Of a DNA stretch of 30,065 nt, positions 9,932-20,749 are shown in pieces. The notes under the pieces were generated by a model that saw only the letters and a list, made by a program, of their open reading frames with translations, was not told where the DNA came from and made no database searches. This stretch comes from Sphaeroforma arctica JP610 (taxonomy: Eukaryota; Opisthokonta; Ichthyosporea; Ichthyophonida). Every line of letters begins with the position of its first letter. The first letter of the stretch is position 1. The stretch covers positions 1-30,065 of the forward strand of contig NW_014039728.1 in NCBI RefSeq assembly GCF_001186125.1, given 5' to 3'. Both the position numbers and the translations under genes were made by a program.

Positions 9932-10814
9932 ATGATGAATAGAACTATCGTAATGATCCCGCCATCACCCACGGTCTACATCCAGGGACTCAACGAAAAG
10001 ACTAAAAAGCAAGGTTTGTATGCGCAAGCATATGCATATAGATATATATATATATATATATATGGATATATGGATATACATGTGTGTGTTTGTATGTATG
10101 TATGTGTTTGTGTGTGTGCGTGTGTCACACTATATGTACATATGTGCATGTATATGTATGTGTATAGGTATAGGTATATATATGTGTGTGTATGAATATA
10201 TGTGCCTACGTACGTTTTATATATTAATATATATATATATATATTGTGTATACGTATATATATATATTGTGTATACGTATATATATATATATATATATAT
10301 ATTGTGTATATCTGTGTATATGTGTANNNNNNNNNNNNNNNNNNNNTACTTATTTTAGTGTGTGTGAATGGATGGGTGGGTGGGTAGATGTGCCTATTGT
10401 GTGTGTGAATGGATGGGTGGGTGGGTAGATGTGCCTATTGTGTGTGTGAATGGATGGGTGGGTGGGTAGATGTGCCTGTTGTGTGTGTTTATGGGTGTGT
10501 CTGTTGTGTGTGAGAGAGGGCGTGTCTGTTCTGTGTGTGACTGGAAAGGGTGAGTGAGTGGGTGAGTCTAGTGTTGTGTGTGTGAGGGCGCGTGTGTATC
10601 TGTGTCGTGTGTATATATGTATGTCTGTATAGTACTTGTACATGAACATGTATTTTTACATATACATATACATATGTGTGTAAATATGTATGTATGTATG
10701 CATTTATGAATGTTAGTGTATCTATGTATATGTATTCATTTTTATGTGTGGGTGAGAATGTGTGAATGTATCTATGTATGTATGTGCGTATGCACATATG
10801 TATCTGTGTGTGCC

Positions 10815-10846
<32 letters not shown>

Positions 10847-11662
10847 TGAATACACGACATAAGTGTTATTTTTCTACATAAATGCATATCTACCTATGTT
10901 TATATATATATATAAATATCTGTATATATGAATGTATATACATATATATATGTGTGTGTCTGTATGAATGTATGTATATATGTATATGTATGTACGTATG
11001 TATGTGTATATGCATATTCATATGTATATGTATATATATATATATATGTTTATATGTATGGATATATTTGTATTTATATCTATTTATATCTTCACATAGG
11101 AATGTATCATTTTTAAATCTGTTTGGATGTGTGAAAGATAAACACAAATGTATACCTATTCATATATATTTATATATTGAGTATTTTTGTATATATATAT
11201 ATATGTCCCAAGCATATCTATTGTATCTGGCTCTGTATGTGCGTGTTTTTTTGTCTGTGTGCGCACGCGTGTGTGTTTTTGGCTATGTATGTATGAATGT
11301 ATATATGTATATATGTATTTATGTATCATATGTATGTATTAGTATACGTATACATTCATGCTAACGTATATTTTTATATTTAATGTATGTGTGTGGTTGT
11401 GATGTGTTGTGTTTTGTTTGTATGTGTGTGCACACGTATGTGTTTTGTATGCGCTGTCCTATGCATGTGTTTCTATGCACACGTATATGTATATCTATAT
11501 CTATATAGCATACACATATTTATGCACGTACGCATGTATATGTTTATATGTATGAATATATATATGTGTGTGTGTGCGTGTGTGTGTGTGTGTGTGTATT
11601 TATATTGGTATTGGTATGGATACTGATATTGATATTGATATATATCTAAATTTAAATATATA

Positions 11663-11730
<68 letters not shown>

Positions 11731-14028
11731 GATAGATCGAAACATATATATATGTGTGTGTGTGTGTATGTATGTATGTATTGTGTGTAGTATGGGGTGG
11801 TTTTTGTTTCTGATGCGCAATAGTCTCTATATTATTAATTAGTTCTTTTCGTGGCTACGTACACAGGTACATTCATGTACAATGTCTGTCAATTGATAAA
11901 GAAAAATATTGGCATACTTCAATTCGTTGATATATATACTTTACTGTTGTTATAGCTTAGTATTCGCATGTGTGTATGTTGTTTCCTTCGCTCTAAACGA
12001 TGATCATCTTGGTTGTGATCAAGCTTGGCGTATACAACTGACAGTTATATTCAATTCGTAAATACACCTATATTGTCTACTTACAAACGCTGCAGAATGT
12101 TATATGTAGATATCGGATCCGGCTTCTTATACTAGTCGACTCGACATTTGTATTTGTCAACTGAGCATATTTATAATACCTTTATTTACTGGTCAGCGTA
12201 CTTTAGGGTGAACTGAGTGTAGTGTTTTATTTGCTTGTGAGTAGAATTATCGATGTCATCACATATTCATATTGAACTTATGTATATCATTATTTGTATC
12301 TCTCACTATACACATTCCTAGTGGCATATGAAAGAAAGTGACTCTTAGATTTTTCACTCGCAACGCATATAACTGCTCACAATACTGTTTTGCGCTGCCT
12401 CTGGACTCTGTCTGGTCCGCATTAGCATCCTTCGAATTGAATATGCAAGTTTCACAATAGTTTCCAATGCGGGTCTTCTCCGTGTTATAGTATGTGTGTT
12501 TTATGACATCAATGCGGGGCAAATTTTACCTGGATCGTATGATGGCCGTGCTCAAATATCTGCTATGTCTTTTTTTTTTTCCAACAGAGCTACGCCGCAC
12601 ACTGTATTCATTGTTTTCTCAGCATGGCCCAATTTTAGACGTTGTCGCTCTGAAGACGAAAAAGCTTCGTGGACAAGCGTGGGTTGTATTTAGAGATACT
12701 GCAAGTGCTATACGGGCAGTCTCGCAGCTCAACGGGTTTACCTTATATGACCGACAGATCGTAAGTTCGGTGTAGTCTGCACAGCTTCTCTAGGAAGTTG
12801 TCCGTTGTCCCGATAACTTATTTCATCGCGAAATTGAATCGTATTGCTACGCATTCTTTATTCTCTTATCAGATCTTCTAGGAAATTGCACAGAATACTT
12901 ATTTGTCGCGAAATTGAATCGTATCGTTGCTACGTGTATTTTATTCTCCGACGTCGTATTATTCGTGCATCTGGTGAGAAGGTCTTGGTTTTTATTAAAT
13001 AATATAGGTGTATTGTCTGAAGTATGAGAAAATAACTCTAGTCGTTGGCATCGAGTGACACAAGCAGCAACATATGGCAGTCAGCTATCGTGTATGCTGG
13101 TGATACTATATACCTCATCATCTGTTTTATCTCGTGCTGACTTTGTTCTCTTGATGTCATTTCTCCCTCTATAAAGCGGCTCAACTACTCAAGGAATAAA
13201 TCCAATGCCGTCGCTATCATGGATGGCACTTTTGGGAAGAAGACTACAAAGAAAGCAGGTTACACGAGTATAGGTAAATGTTAAACATAAGCTCGACGCG
13301 AAAGCAATGATTTACATCGTATTCCTGAGTCAGTCAGCGTGTTTAATAGAACGTACAGGTTCCGCAATGGGCCGGTGCTGGACAGAATTTGATATTAACT
13401 GTTTGTACGTTGAATTTTGGTTTATATGTATGTATATATGTGTGTGTATATATATGTCTTTATATGTCTATATATATATATATATATAATGTACTTATTT
13501 TCTCATCACCATCACCTTGATTCCCTTCCAAATTTATTTTTCAAATTTATGAAGTCAAAAGCGATAAAAATTTAGCGGACAAAGAGAAGGCACAAGCCAA
13601 GCCGAAGAATCCCGCATCAGGTAAATCGAGCATCCTTAAGGCGATGATAACATAGTTACTTTCGATGCTGCACGTTTTTACGAGACTAGCTCTCACACCA
13701 CTAACGGACTCGTGTTGTTCATTTAATCTGTTCATCAGGAAACCCGACATCCACGTCCACGCCAGCCATCGATGTAGATGAGAACCCACCGTACAGAATT
13801 CTGCTCGTCCTAAATTTGCCAGAGGAAACAACAGATGAAATGTTGAGGTATTTATTTGGTCAATTCCCTGGATTGAAGGATGTGCGAATGATTCCAAATC
13901 GGACTGACGTGTCTTTCGTTGAGTTCGAAGATGATGTAATGGCTGCTGCCGCAAAGACGGGGCTACAAGGATTTTTAATTAAGCCGGATCATCCTGGACT
14001 TGTTCTGACATTTGCAAAACAAGCATAA
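9932..14028 (+). CDS. SNRPB2: U2 snRNP B''-like (U1A/U2B''/SNF family) protein, two RRMs, 5 coding exons
   Basis: A spliceosomal RNA-binding protein; animal U2B'' binds U2 snRNA stem-loop IV together with U2A'. Exons: 9932-10013, 12588-12760, 13177-13273, 13555-13620 and 13739-14028, 708 nt in frame (235 aa; human SNRPB2 225). RRM1 has RNP2 VYIQGL (15-20) in exon 1 and RNP1 RGQAWVVF (55-62) in exon 2. The joint [16 protein letters not shown] restores the family's KKEELKRSLYALFSQ pattern. [13 protein letters not shown] is closer to U2B'' than to U1A, and no U1A-type Pro/Met-rich linker is present. Exon 3 supplies [13 protein letters not shown] and GTF, matching RIQYAKTDSD...GTF. A Lys-rich linker leads to RRM2: [28 protein letters not shown] and GLQGF, ending TFAKQA. 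Exon 3 could instead end at 13258, which is also in frame (230 aa); I prefer the stronger GTAAAT donor. Intron 1 (2,574 bp) is microsatellite with an assembly gap. Confidence 0.92.
10327..10346. other. Assembly gap (20 N)
   Basis: Twenty N bases sit inside the microsatellite of intron 1. The true repeat length here is unknown, so the size of the intron is a minimum or nominal value. Confidence 1.
10358..10480 (+). repeat. 41-bp minisatellite, three copies, G-quadruplex-prone
   Basis: GAATGGATGGGTGGGTGGG followed by TAGATGTGCCTATTGTGTGTGT recurs with an exact 41-base step (GAA at 10366, 10407 and 10448). Each unit carries GGATGGGTGGGTGGG, four closely spaced G runs. On the sense strand of the intron this could fold into G-quadruplexes in DNA or pre-mRNA. 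It lies directly beside the assembly gap. Confidence 0.95.
12785..12950. repeat. ~80-bp tandem duplication in intron 2 of the U2B''-like gene
   Basis: Two diverged copies lie head to tail with an offset of 80 bases. Both contain TCGCGAAATTGAATCGTAT (12826 and 12906), preceded by a CTAGGAARTTG word and followed by TTGCTACG and TTATTCTC. The repeat lies within intron 12761-13176 and codes for nothing. Confidence 0.9.
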
Positions 14029-14149
14029 AAAAAAATCTCAGTCCATAATAGTACAATGTGCCGTAATTAAGCCAGATCATCCTGGACTTGTTCTGACATG
14101 TGCAAAACAGTCATAAAAGGTATTTTGTCTATAATAGTACTATTTGCCG
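13976..14149. repeat. 88-bp duplication of the 3' coding end and 3' UTR of the U2B''-like gene
   Basis: Copy 1 (13976-14063) covers the last 17 sense codons, the stop codon and 35 bases of 3' flank. Copy 2 (14064-14149) follows at once. Both contain ATCATCCTGGACTTGTTCTG and end near ATAATAGTAC and TGCCG. Copy 2 lies after the stop, so it is non-coding unless the stop is bypassed. It has drifted by a handful of substitutions and small indels. Confidence 0.95.
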
Positions 14150-16570
14150 TGATATTAATAGCTATCTACACGCAGCGCAATACTTTGTGATGGAAATCGG
14201 GTCAATATGTCTGAAAGATCGCCGCTTTGCATCGTACTGAGCTGGTTGTCTACGCCTATTACGAATTCACATATAAGAGTGCCTGCTGCATCAATTTACA
14301 AACTATCTAAGAATCACTATCAACTAGTGGCGCTACGCAGCAAAGCGTTATTGTTTCTTCAATTTTCCTTCGATCAGCGTTCGCTTCCAAGTACAATGTG
14401 ATTGACAGATGATGTTAGGCCGGATTTTACTCAGTTTGTTGGATTGACATATTACCAAAGCCAACGCTTCAAATGACATGCTCGCTTTTTTCGTAATCCT
14501 CGTTTATACAGGTGTTGCCACATTAGCCACCAGCTAGCTTGTATTACTGTTTTCGACATCGTCTTCAAACTTTCCCTGTGACAAATTAAACACATCGTAA
14601 AATGGTGCAAATGTTGCCACAAGAACTGTAAAACTAATTTGGCATCGGTTTGAAATTTCGTTCTCATTAGTCAACTGGTATTAAATGTTTGGGATGTCTG
14701 ATTATAAAATTTACACCCCTTTTTAGAAGCCGAATATACCCGGACCCTCATCACAACGCGTACGTGTACCTTACGGGAATAATTGACTATCAGTCATACA
14801 ATCCATACAATCCCAAGCCGAACTATTAGAGCAACGGTGAGCATGGATACAAGCTAATTTGGTCTATGCCCTCTAAATTAGTTCACTCCAAGCTCTTTTT
14901 TTCTTTCAATTATTAGGCAACTAGTTCTACGCCAGAAATATAGCGGCCGATGTAGTGAGACTTCTCATATCCAATACTTTGTCATCTAAACTGGTTGGAT
15001 TTGTTCGATAGCGATTGATGTATAAGCATTCCCCTCATGGTCTTTCAGACAATATAGTGATTGATATGGACGTCGCTGACTATCTACGCACGTGTCCACA
15101 AGGCCGGTACCCTTTTATGTGACCTACGAAGCAGAGATTTATCCACACTATTTTGATTGGCTGTAGTAGATGCCGTCACATATAACTGCCTACTATCTGG
15201 CTTTTTGCTTTAATATTCGTAGTGAATAAAAATCAAGTGTAGCGGAGCTTCCTATTTATTGCCAGTGATTTACATTTTAATTCTCTCGTGTTTTACTGTG
15301 TTAGTAATTTTTCAAGGACTGGAACTCCATCACAGACCTGTTATTGCCTCAAACTTCCATCGGTTTAAGCCGATAGTCCCTCTAAGAAGTTTATGTAGTT
15401 CCATAATCGATCTAGCTAATTCATGAGACTTAATTCGCTCTCATAAATGCACAATCTTTAATAGGAAGGTAGTATGAATAGCTGAGCAACGTCTACGCTT
15501 CTCGCTAAGTTTGAAGTAAATATAAAGCAGTTTTGGCTAGACTACTCCTCTTTGACATTAAACTTGGCAAGAGTCATATCTCGTGCCCTTTTCTAGTTGC
15601 CTTCACGTATTTGGCAATTGCCAGTTTGTTATTATCAGCGTTGAGTGGGGTGTATTTAAGCTCGGTCCAACACACCAACATATTTTATACTTCCAACTCA
15701 TTATGTGTGTACAAGTGTACCGCCATACATAACTGCGACTATTTGAATGTCGACTTCAGTAGTTGACAGTACCGTTGTGTAAAAGTCGTACGCAACGCAA
15801 AATACAATGTGATCAATTCAATAGGGAATGTTCTATTTTCAAGCTTTTACCTGTTGTACAGTAGTCTACTATTGTATGTAATAAATATCGTCCTGTATGA
15901 ACTTTTACTGATGTTTCTATTATGGACATAAGCCCTATGGGCGTATATATCATGAGTTACTTTTGTAGGCCTAGGCACAAAAAAAATAGAAAATTTCATC
16001 GGCATTAAGATTTTTGAAAATTTACATAACAAACCATCTTCGTCGACAAGGCCTAATTACCACTTCAAGATGATGTGGGGAGTTTAAAACCTGCTGTATG
16101 TACTTTCAATTCAAATGAAAACCTTCTTGATAGCATCTGACCGCCTAAAACAAAAACTTAAAGTGTCCGTCATCATTTATAAACTGCATTCAAAAATCTC
16201 ATTTGTGTTTAGATTTAGAAGCGATAGAGAGTAAATAGCGCTTAAATTGTTCCCAGTATAATTTTGCCATCCCATGGAATTGATACATGGAGATTCTTAA
16301 ATAGAGCTGTAGAATTGTAGTGAATTCAGATATCGCCAGCGAACCCTCGGATATTAACGCCTAGAGTATCTAAAACAACATAAATGATTATATATCACCT
16401 CGGATTGAAACTGGTTGCTCAGTGAGATGTAGTGTTTCACACAAGAAGTGGGTTTATCTATGGGTTAAACGAGATACTGGTAAGTATGTAAAATATAGGG
16501 GCTGAACCTGGTGAAGAAGCTGTGAACCCAATATTGGGAGTATTTGTTGTGGGTTTTTTTTGCTGTGTGT
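14150..16570. other. Gene-free stretch
   Basis: I see no supported gene, RNA gene or clear repeat here. The open frames are short, lack recognisable domains and match chance expectation for AT-rich DNA. A hydrophobic 77-codon frame at 15533-15766 has no ATG start and no family I know. Confidence 0.6.
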
Positions 16571-16574
16571 ATGA

Positions 16575-16925
16575 TGTCTTCAGGGTTTTAATGACGAGTG
16601 CTTATTGCGCTCAATATGTGTTGACGAGTTTCCATCGAGTACCAGGCTTGACCGTAACATTGCAAAGGGCTTAAAATAAAAAATTGTTCATCGTCAGTAA
16701 AAGCAACACTGTCTCAGCGTACGCCTCAATTTATCTCAATTTATCTCCTTCAAGTATCTAGCGATGAGGCGAGTGCCTATTACGCACCTTACGTGTTGAT
16801 GCATTTTCATCGGAAAATAGTCTTGACCGGAAGCATGGCAAAAAGCTTCAGATAAATTAGTTGTTCATCGTCTGTAATTCTGATTCAGCAAATGCCATAA
16901 TTTGTCGCAATTTATATATTCCTCT
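16575..16925. repeat. Diverged ~176-bp direct duplication
   Basis: Two head-to-tail copies can be matched by eye. GACGAGTGCTTATTGCGC (16593) matches GGCGAGTGCCTATTACGC (16768). TTCATCG occurs in both the first and second halves. CTTGACCGTAACATTGCAAA matches CTTGACCGGAAGCATGGCAA. TTGTTCATCGTC occurs at 16684 and 16861. Offsets are 175-177 bases. Neither copy has a long open frame. Confidence 0.85.
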
Positions 16926-17385
16926 TATGAGATACTATTGAAAAATACCAACCTTCCTGAGTATTTAACGTTTAGAAACTAGAGCAGCACAAACAGTGCA
17001 TATTGAATTAATTGATCGAGTAGTTCACATGCTACTTGATTGAGTCGCTATATGTAATCGACAGCCACTTGGGGTAGTGGAAGCGGTGAGTGGTCGCAAA
17101 GCAAGTCTCTAAGATGATTATACAAGGTATAGTATACTTTTATTGTAGTTGCATGTAGAGAACACATCTACGGGACCTTTCTCGGGCCTATATTGATGCA
17201 TTTATGTCCCTCCACCCCAAGCCCCGCAAAACTCCCAAAACCCCACAAACACACCCTCAGACAAGTGTCTCATATAAAAATCGATCTTCAATGCAGCAGT
17301 GGTGTCGATCGATTTACTAAAGAGAAGCAACGCTTTCGATCGAAAATCTCTATTCAAGCTGATAAGTTAATTTTATTACTCCGGC

Positions 17386-17727
17386 TCAGTGAGTGGGGCC
17401 AGTATCATAAACACATGGTACGCGGTAACAGAAGCAAAGCGCATTGTCCAAAACAGGCAAATGTATGAGAAAAGTTAAATTATGGGTGCGTGGAATATAC
17501 ACGTTCTCAATTTTGGGATAAGAACCCTTCATTCTAGCTTCCGCTATCACATCCTGCCACGATTTGTATATGGGTAGGAGTACCAGGCTTTCAGAGGTGG
17601 ATCGAATATAATGTTCAGTAGTTGTTCGCTTGAGCAATGCCACGATATCACAACCTTGAAGTGATTGGTAATAATGAATTTCGAAAGGGCTGTTCAGTCC
17701 AGCGTGGATCCTCTCGTTTCTTGAGTA
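17386..17727 (-). CDS. Unassigned 112-codon open frame, possible exon or decayed gene
   Basis: The frame is open from a stop at 17730-17728 to the stop at 17386-17388. The composition looks protein-like: RIHAGLNSPFEIHYYQSLQG, DIVALLKRTTTEHYIRS, LLPIYKSWQDVIAEARMKG and ENVYIPRTH. I recognise no family. Its first ATG falls late, so if it is real it would be an internal exon or a gene remnant; a TACTCAAG-type acceptor could sit at its upstream edge. Open frames of this length also arise by chance in 30 kb, and it lies among decayed repeats, so confidence is low. Confidence 0.2.
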   Translation of the reverse strand, partial: YSRNERIHAGLNSPFEIHYYQSLQGCDIVALLKRTTTEHYIRSTSESLVLLPIYKSWQDVIAEARMKGSYPKIENVYIPRTHNLTFLIHLPVLDNALCFCYRVPCVYDTGPTH

Positions 17728-17799
17728 TCAATTAACCTATTGCTACCCGATGTATTCGAGATTGTCAACGAAATTGTGACAACTTAATTGACATTGCGA

Positions 17800-18031
17800 T
17801 GTTGTCTGACTCAGTAAAAGCGCACCCCGACAGGATGAGTGTGAGTGCCATGTAGTTTACAACGGAACCTATACGGTTGGAGGCGAGGCATCGTCAAACT
17901 TTTCCTTATTTTGCCCTTGTCTGATTCAGTAGATATATGCTTTCACATGGTCAGAAAAGTGATTTGTAGTCTACAACAAAACCTTTATCTGGAAATGATA
18001 TACCGCCAAACTCTCACTATACATAGCCGCG
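17800..18031. repeat. Diverged ~114-bp direct duplication
   Basis: GTCTGACTCAGTAAAAGCG (17804) matches GTCTGATTCAGTAGATATG-like sequence (17918). TGTAGTTTACAACGGAACCT (17851) matches TGTAGTCTACAACAAAACCT (17965). CGTCAAACTTT matches CGCCAAACTCT. The offset is 114 bases throughout. No protein is supported. Confidence 0.85.
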
Positions 18032-18060
18032 ACCGAAAAACATGTTCAATGGCGGGTTCT

Positions 18061-18265
18061 GCGGCATGCATTTGATATATTTTGAGAATGTACATATGTT
18101 ATCGAATGCGATAATTCGAAAACGGGTCTACGGTTTATTCGCAGAGGTTATACTTCATGTCATTTGATTGTGTAGCTCGATGGCCGGTCCGCGAAGATCA
18201 TTTGGTACATTTGATGAATATACATACGTTAACGAATTTCGAAGTTTGTGAGCTAGGTCTGCGGT
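18061..18265. repeat. Diverged ~130-bp direct duplication
   Basis: TACATATGTTATCGAAT (18091) matches TACATACGTTAACGAAT (18221), and GGGTCTACGGT matches AGGTCTGCGGT about 131 bases on. CATTTGAT words precede both. It directly follows the 114-bp duplication and may be part of the same old repeat family. Confidence 0.75.
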
Positions 18266-19000
18266 GAGTATAAGGGACATATTTAGATCATTTCTAACTA
18301 AAATCGCCATACAGAACTTTACGTATGGAGGCTATGCAATTATTTATTACTCTATTTTTGAGATGAATCCTTCTAAGTTTTTTCCGAAATGGAAAACTAT
18401 AAGGGACAAGATAAAGGCATATCAAAGCTACATACTGTTATTGAGCCATCTGCATGTTAAACTTTACTGAGCACGAAAACTCTCACAAGAAGCCTGTCGC
18501 TGGTGAAAGCATACATTGAAATGTACCCAGAAAATCGTCGAAATCACGGATTGGCAATCAAATCAATATCATTGTCGAGAGTGATTATGACAAAGCTATA
18601 TTATAGAATTGAGCATTCCCAACGAATTAGTTTATCGGCTGCAAGGTCTGAACTGCATAAAAGTGGCGGTTCAATACTAAAACCCAAACGCTAACAATAG
18701 TTAATACACTGTGTATATTGAACCTGTAATGCCCATTATATGAACTTGTCAATTATTAAAATTACACCGATTGAGTATTTATTTAGTGAAACTAGTAAAT
18801 ATATAGTAAAGTAAAATTGAATAATATCTCTCATAATTAAATACTACTGCCCGAACTCAGCAATGAGAGAAAAAGCAGAGTAATTTAGGTTTTAGAGATA
18901 TCGTAAAAACTAGAGTAGAGTTCATAGTAGTATAAGTAGAAGAGTAGAACGAGTGGAAATAAGGTCTAGACCCTAAACTGGGTTTTCCGAAAGAGACAGA
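18266..19000. other. No supported gene; possible 3' non-coding part or LTR of the copia element
   Basis: Two short + strand frames (18264-18470 and 18503-18694) have no recognisable domain. From about 18700 to 19090 the sequence is AT-rich and non-coding, and lies where the 3' LTR of the minus-strand copia fossil would be expected. I cannot find a second copy of it in the window, so no LTR boundary is set. Confidence 0.4.
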
Positions 19001-19089
19001 GATAAAAACCGTCACAGATGCCATAAACTAGGTTTGACGTATTCTTACGTGTTAGAGGAAGATGATGAAGATTGATCGCGCATCAACAT

Positions 19090-19695
19090 GTCACACGTGT
19101 CGGACGAGCTAGGCTTTTGGTAAGTACGTCGGCATGATTGTTCTGTGTGGATATGTAGTGTAAGTCAGTCATTCCTTGACGTACATAATCTCGGATGTAG
19201 TGATGTCTTATGTCGATGTGTTTTAAGTCCTGTGGGTGTGCCTGTACCGAGTGCGATTTTGATCACACTCTAGTTATCGATGTGTAGTTTGGTAGGGAGT
19301 GTGAGTGTGTACCCGAAAGTATGCATGATGTAACGGAGCCACGCGATAGCACGCGTAGTTTTGGAGCCTGCTATATATTCAGCCTTGCCAGAGCTGATAG
19401 AAACAGTCTTTTGTTTTTGTGACCTCCAATAAACTGGGGTGTGGTCAAAACATATGAGTGTGCCAGTGTGTGATTTGCGTATGATGGGGCACGATGCCCA
19501 GTCAGAATCATTGTAGGATAGAAGTGTAAAATCGATTGATTGAGAATGTGTCTGTGGTCTGTATGTGAGAGCGACTTCGATAGTGCCCGCAAGATATTGT
19601 AGAATGCGGAGTAGGGCTGTGTAGTGTTCCTTGAGTGGTTGGTTGCTGAATGTAGCCAGTTGGCTAAGGAAGCAGACGATATCTACGCGTGTCAT
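19090..19695 (-). pseudogene. Copia fossil: RNase H
   Basis: SYNDSDWASCPIIRKSHTG, VYWRSQKQKTVSISSGKAEY and LHIDN match the copia RNase H region (DADWAGxxxxRKSTSG, SWxSKKQxTVxLSSxEAEY, DN). Typical end-of-pol words of this family continue below 19270 to about 19090. Fossil remnant only. Confidence 0.88.
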
Positions 19696-20565
19696 GTTGG
19701 CAGCGTAGTTGACTGCACCAAGGAGGCTACGGTATTTGCCAGAGAAGGGAGGCCCAGTAAAAGTGTTAGGGTGCAGTGTGGTACCAGGTGTCGGTTTAAT
19801 GGGGAAGTCGCGTGCTTAAAAACATCGGGCATTCGTTTAATGTAAGCATCCTGAAGGAGGGAGATGGAACTGTCAGACCGATGAATGATGCGGAAGCCAA
19901 CTTCATGGCGGGCCAGGCCAAGATTGGTGAGGAGGTAGTGGTTAAGAATATCAAAAAGCCAGAGGACATCGGCGAGAGATCGGACAGCAGGAAGTATTTC
20001 GTCAACATATATAATTAAGGCGAAGCGACGAGAAGCGTGGATCCAAATACACTTATCCGCTGCAGACTGGGTAAAGACAGCAAGATTGAGCTTATCACCA
20101 ATGTCGTGATTCCAAATGCGGCCAGCTTGCTTCAGGCCATAGAGGCCTCGACGGAGCTTAAGGACGATATTAGGGTGGTAATTGCCAAGATCACATGACC
20201 CCTTTGAGGGTTGCATATACACCAGAGTGTCAAGTTTACCATATATGAAAGCAGACGTCACGTCGCAAGTGGTAAACCTGGAGGCTATGAAAGGCAGCGA
20301 TGGCGAAGAAGATACAGAAAGCGGCGGCGTGAGCGGCGGGTGCATAGGTTTCCGTATAACTGTCACCATGCTCCTGTTGGTCGCCCCTAGCGACCATCCA
20401 AGCTTTGTAGTGGGAGAGATTGCCGTGTTCGGCATGCTTCAAGGCAAAAACATACTTACTATGGATGATTTTGGTGGAGGGGGGTACGGACGTAATAGGG
20501 ACCACTTCAGCTATTTCATTTGTAGCATGATTCTGGTATCGATGGCAGCCTTCCAGGACGGCCAA
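19692..20565 (-). pseudogene. Copia fossil: reverse transcriptase
   Basis: Motifs in order are HSKYVFALK, YKAWMVARGDQ, TCDVTSAFIYGKLD, YMQPSKG, LRRGLYGLKQAGRIW and a following LIIYVDE segment. These match the copia reverse transcriptase sequence pattern (KARLVARG, DVKTAFLNG, LKKSLYGLKQAPRxW, YVDD). Fossil remnant only. Confidence 0.9.
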
Positions 20566-20749
20566 GAAGAAGATTTACGGGCGGAGGCGATAGACTTGGC
20601 TACAGTAGGGTCGAAGAGTGTGGCAGCTTTGGTAAGCGTCATATCAGAGCGGTTACTGGGGGTGACATTCCGAACATACGGGGTAAAGTAACATGGGGTG
20701 GATGCATATAGCGTATGGCAGGCCTGGAGGAATCGAACACAAGCAAATG

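Larger units (their letters stand above)
10037..11790. repeat. 1.7 kb compound TA/TG/TATG microsatellite field in intron 1
   Basis: Nearly continuous TA, TG, GTAT and TATG repeats fill most of intron 1 of the U2B''-like gene. Near 11604-11640 they include a short run of six-base units of the GATATT/GGTATT kind. Many long open frames occur on both strands but read only Tyr/Ile/Cys/Val or His/Thr/Tyr repeats. None is a gene. Confidence 0.96.

Noticed and set aside
10020-11820. Many long frames in the microsatellite intron
   Set aside because: They are repeat translations and some span the N gap; none has coding signals.
12494-12586. Upstream ATG extension of U2B''-like exon 2 as an alternative start
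   Set aside because: The extension does not resemble an RRM start. Exon 1 at 9932-10013 supplies the missing RNP2 strand and joins in the right phase.
14452-14667. 71-codon minus-strand frame with repeated WQHL
   Set aside because: Short, no known domain, no supporting splice sites; consistent with chance.
18264-18694. Two consecutive + strand frames as a small gene
   Set aside because: They lie in AT-rich sequence next to decayed repeats, lack any recognisable motif, and are each under 70 codons.
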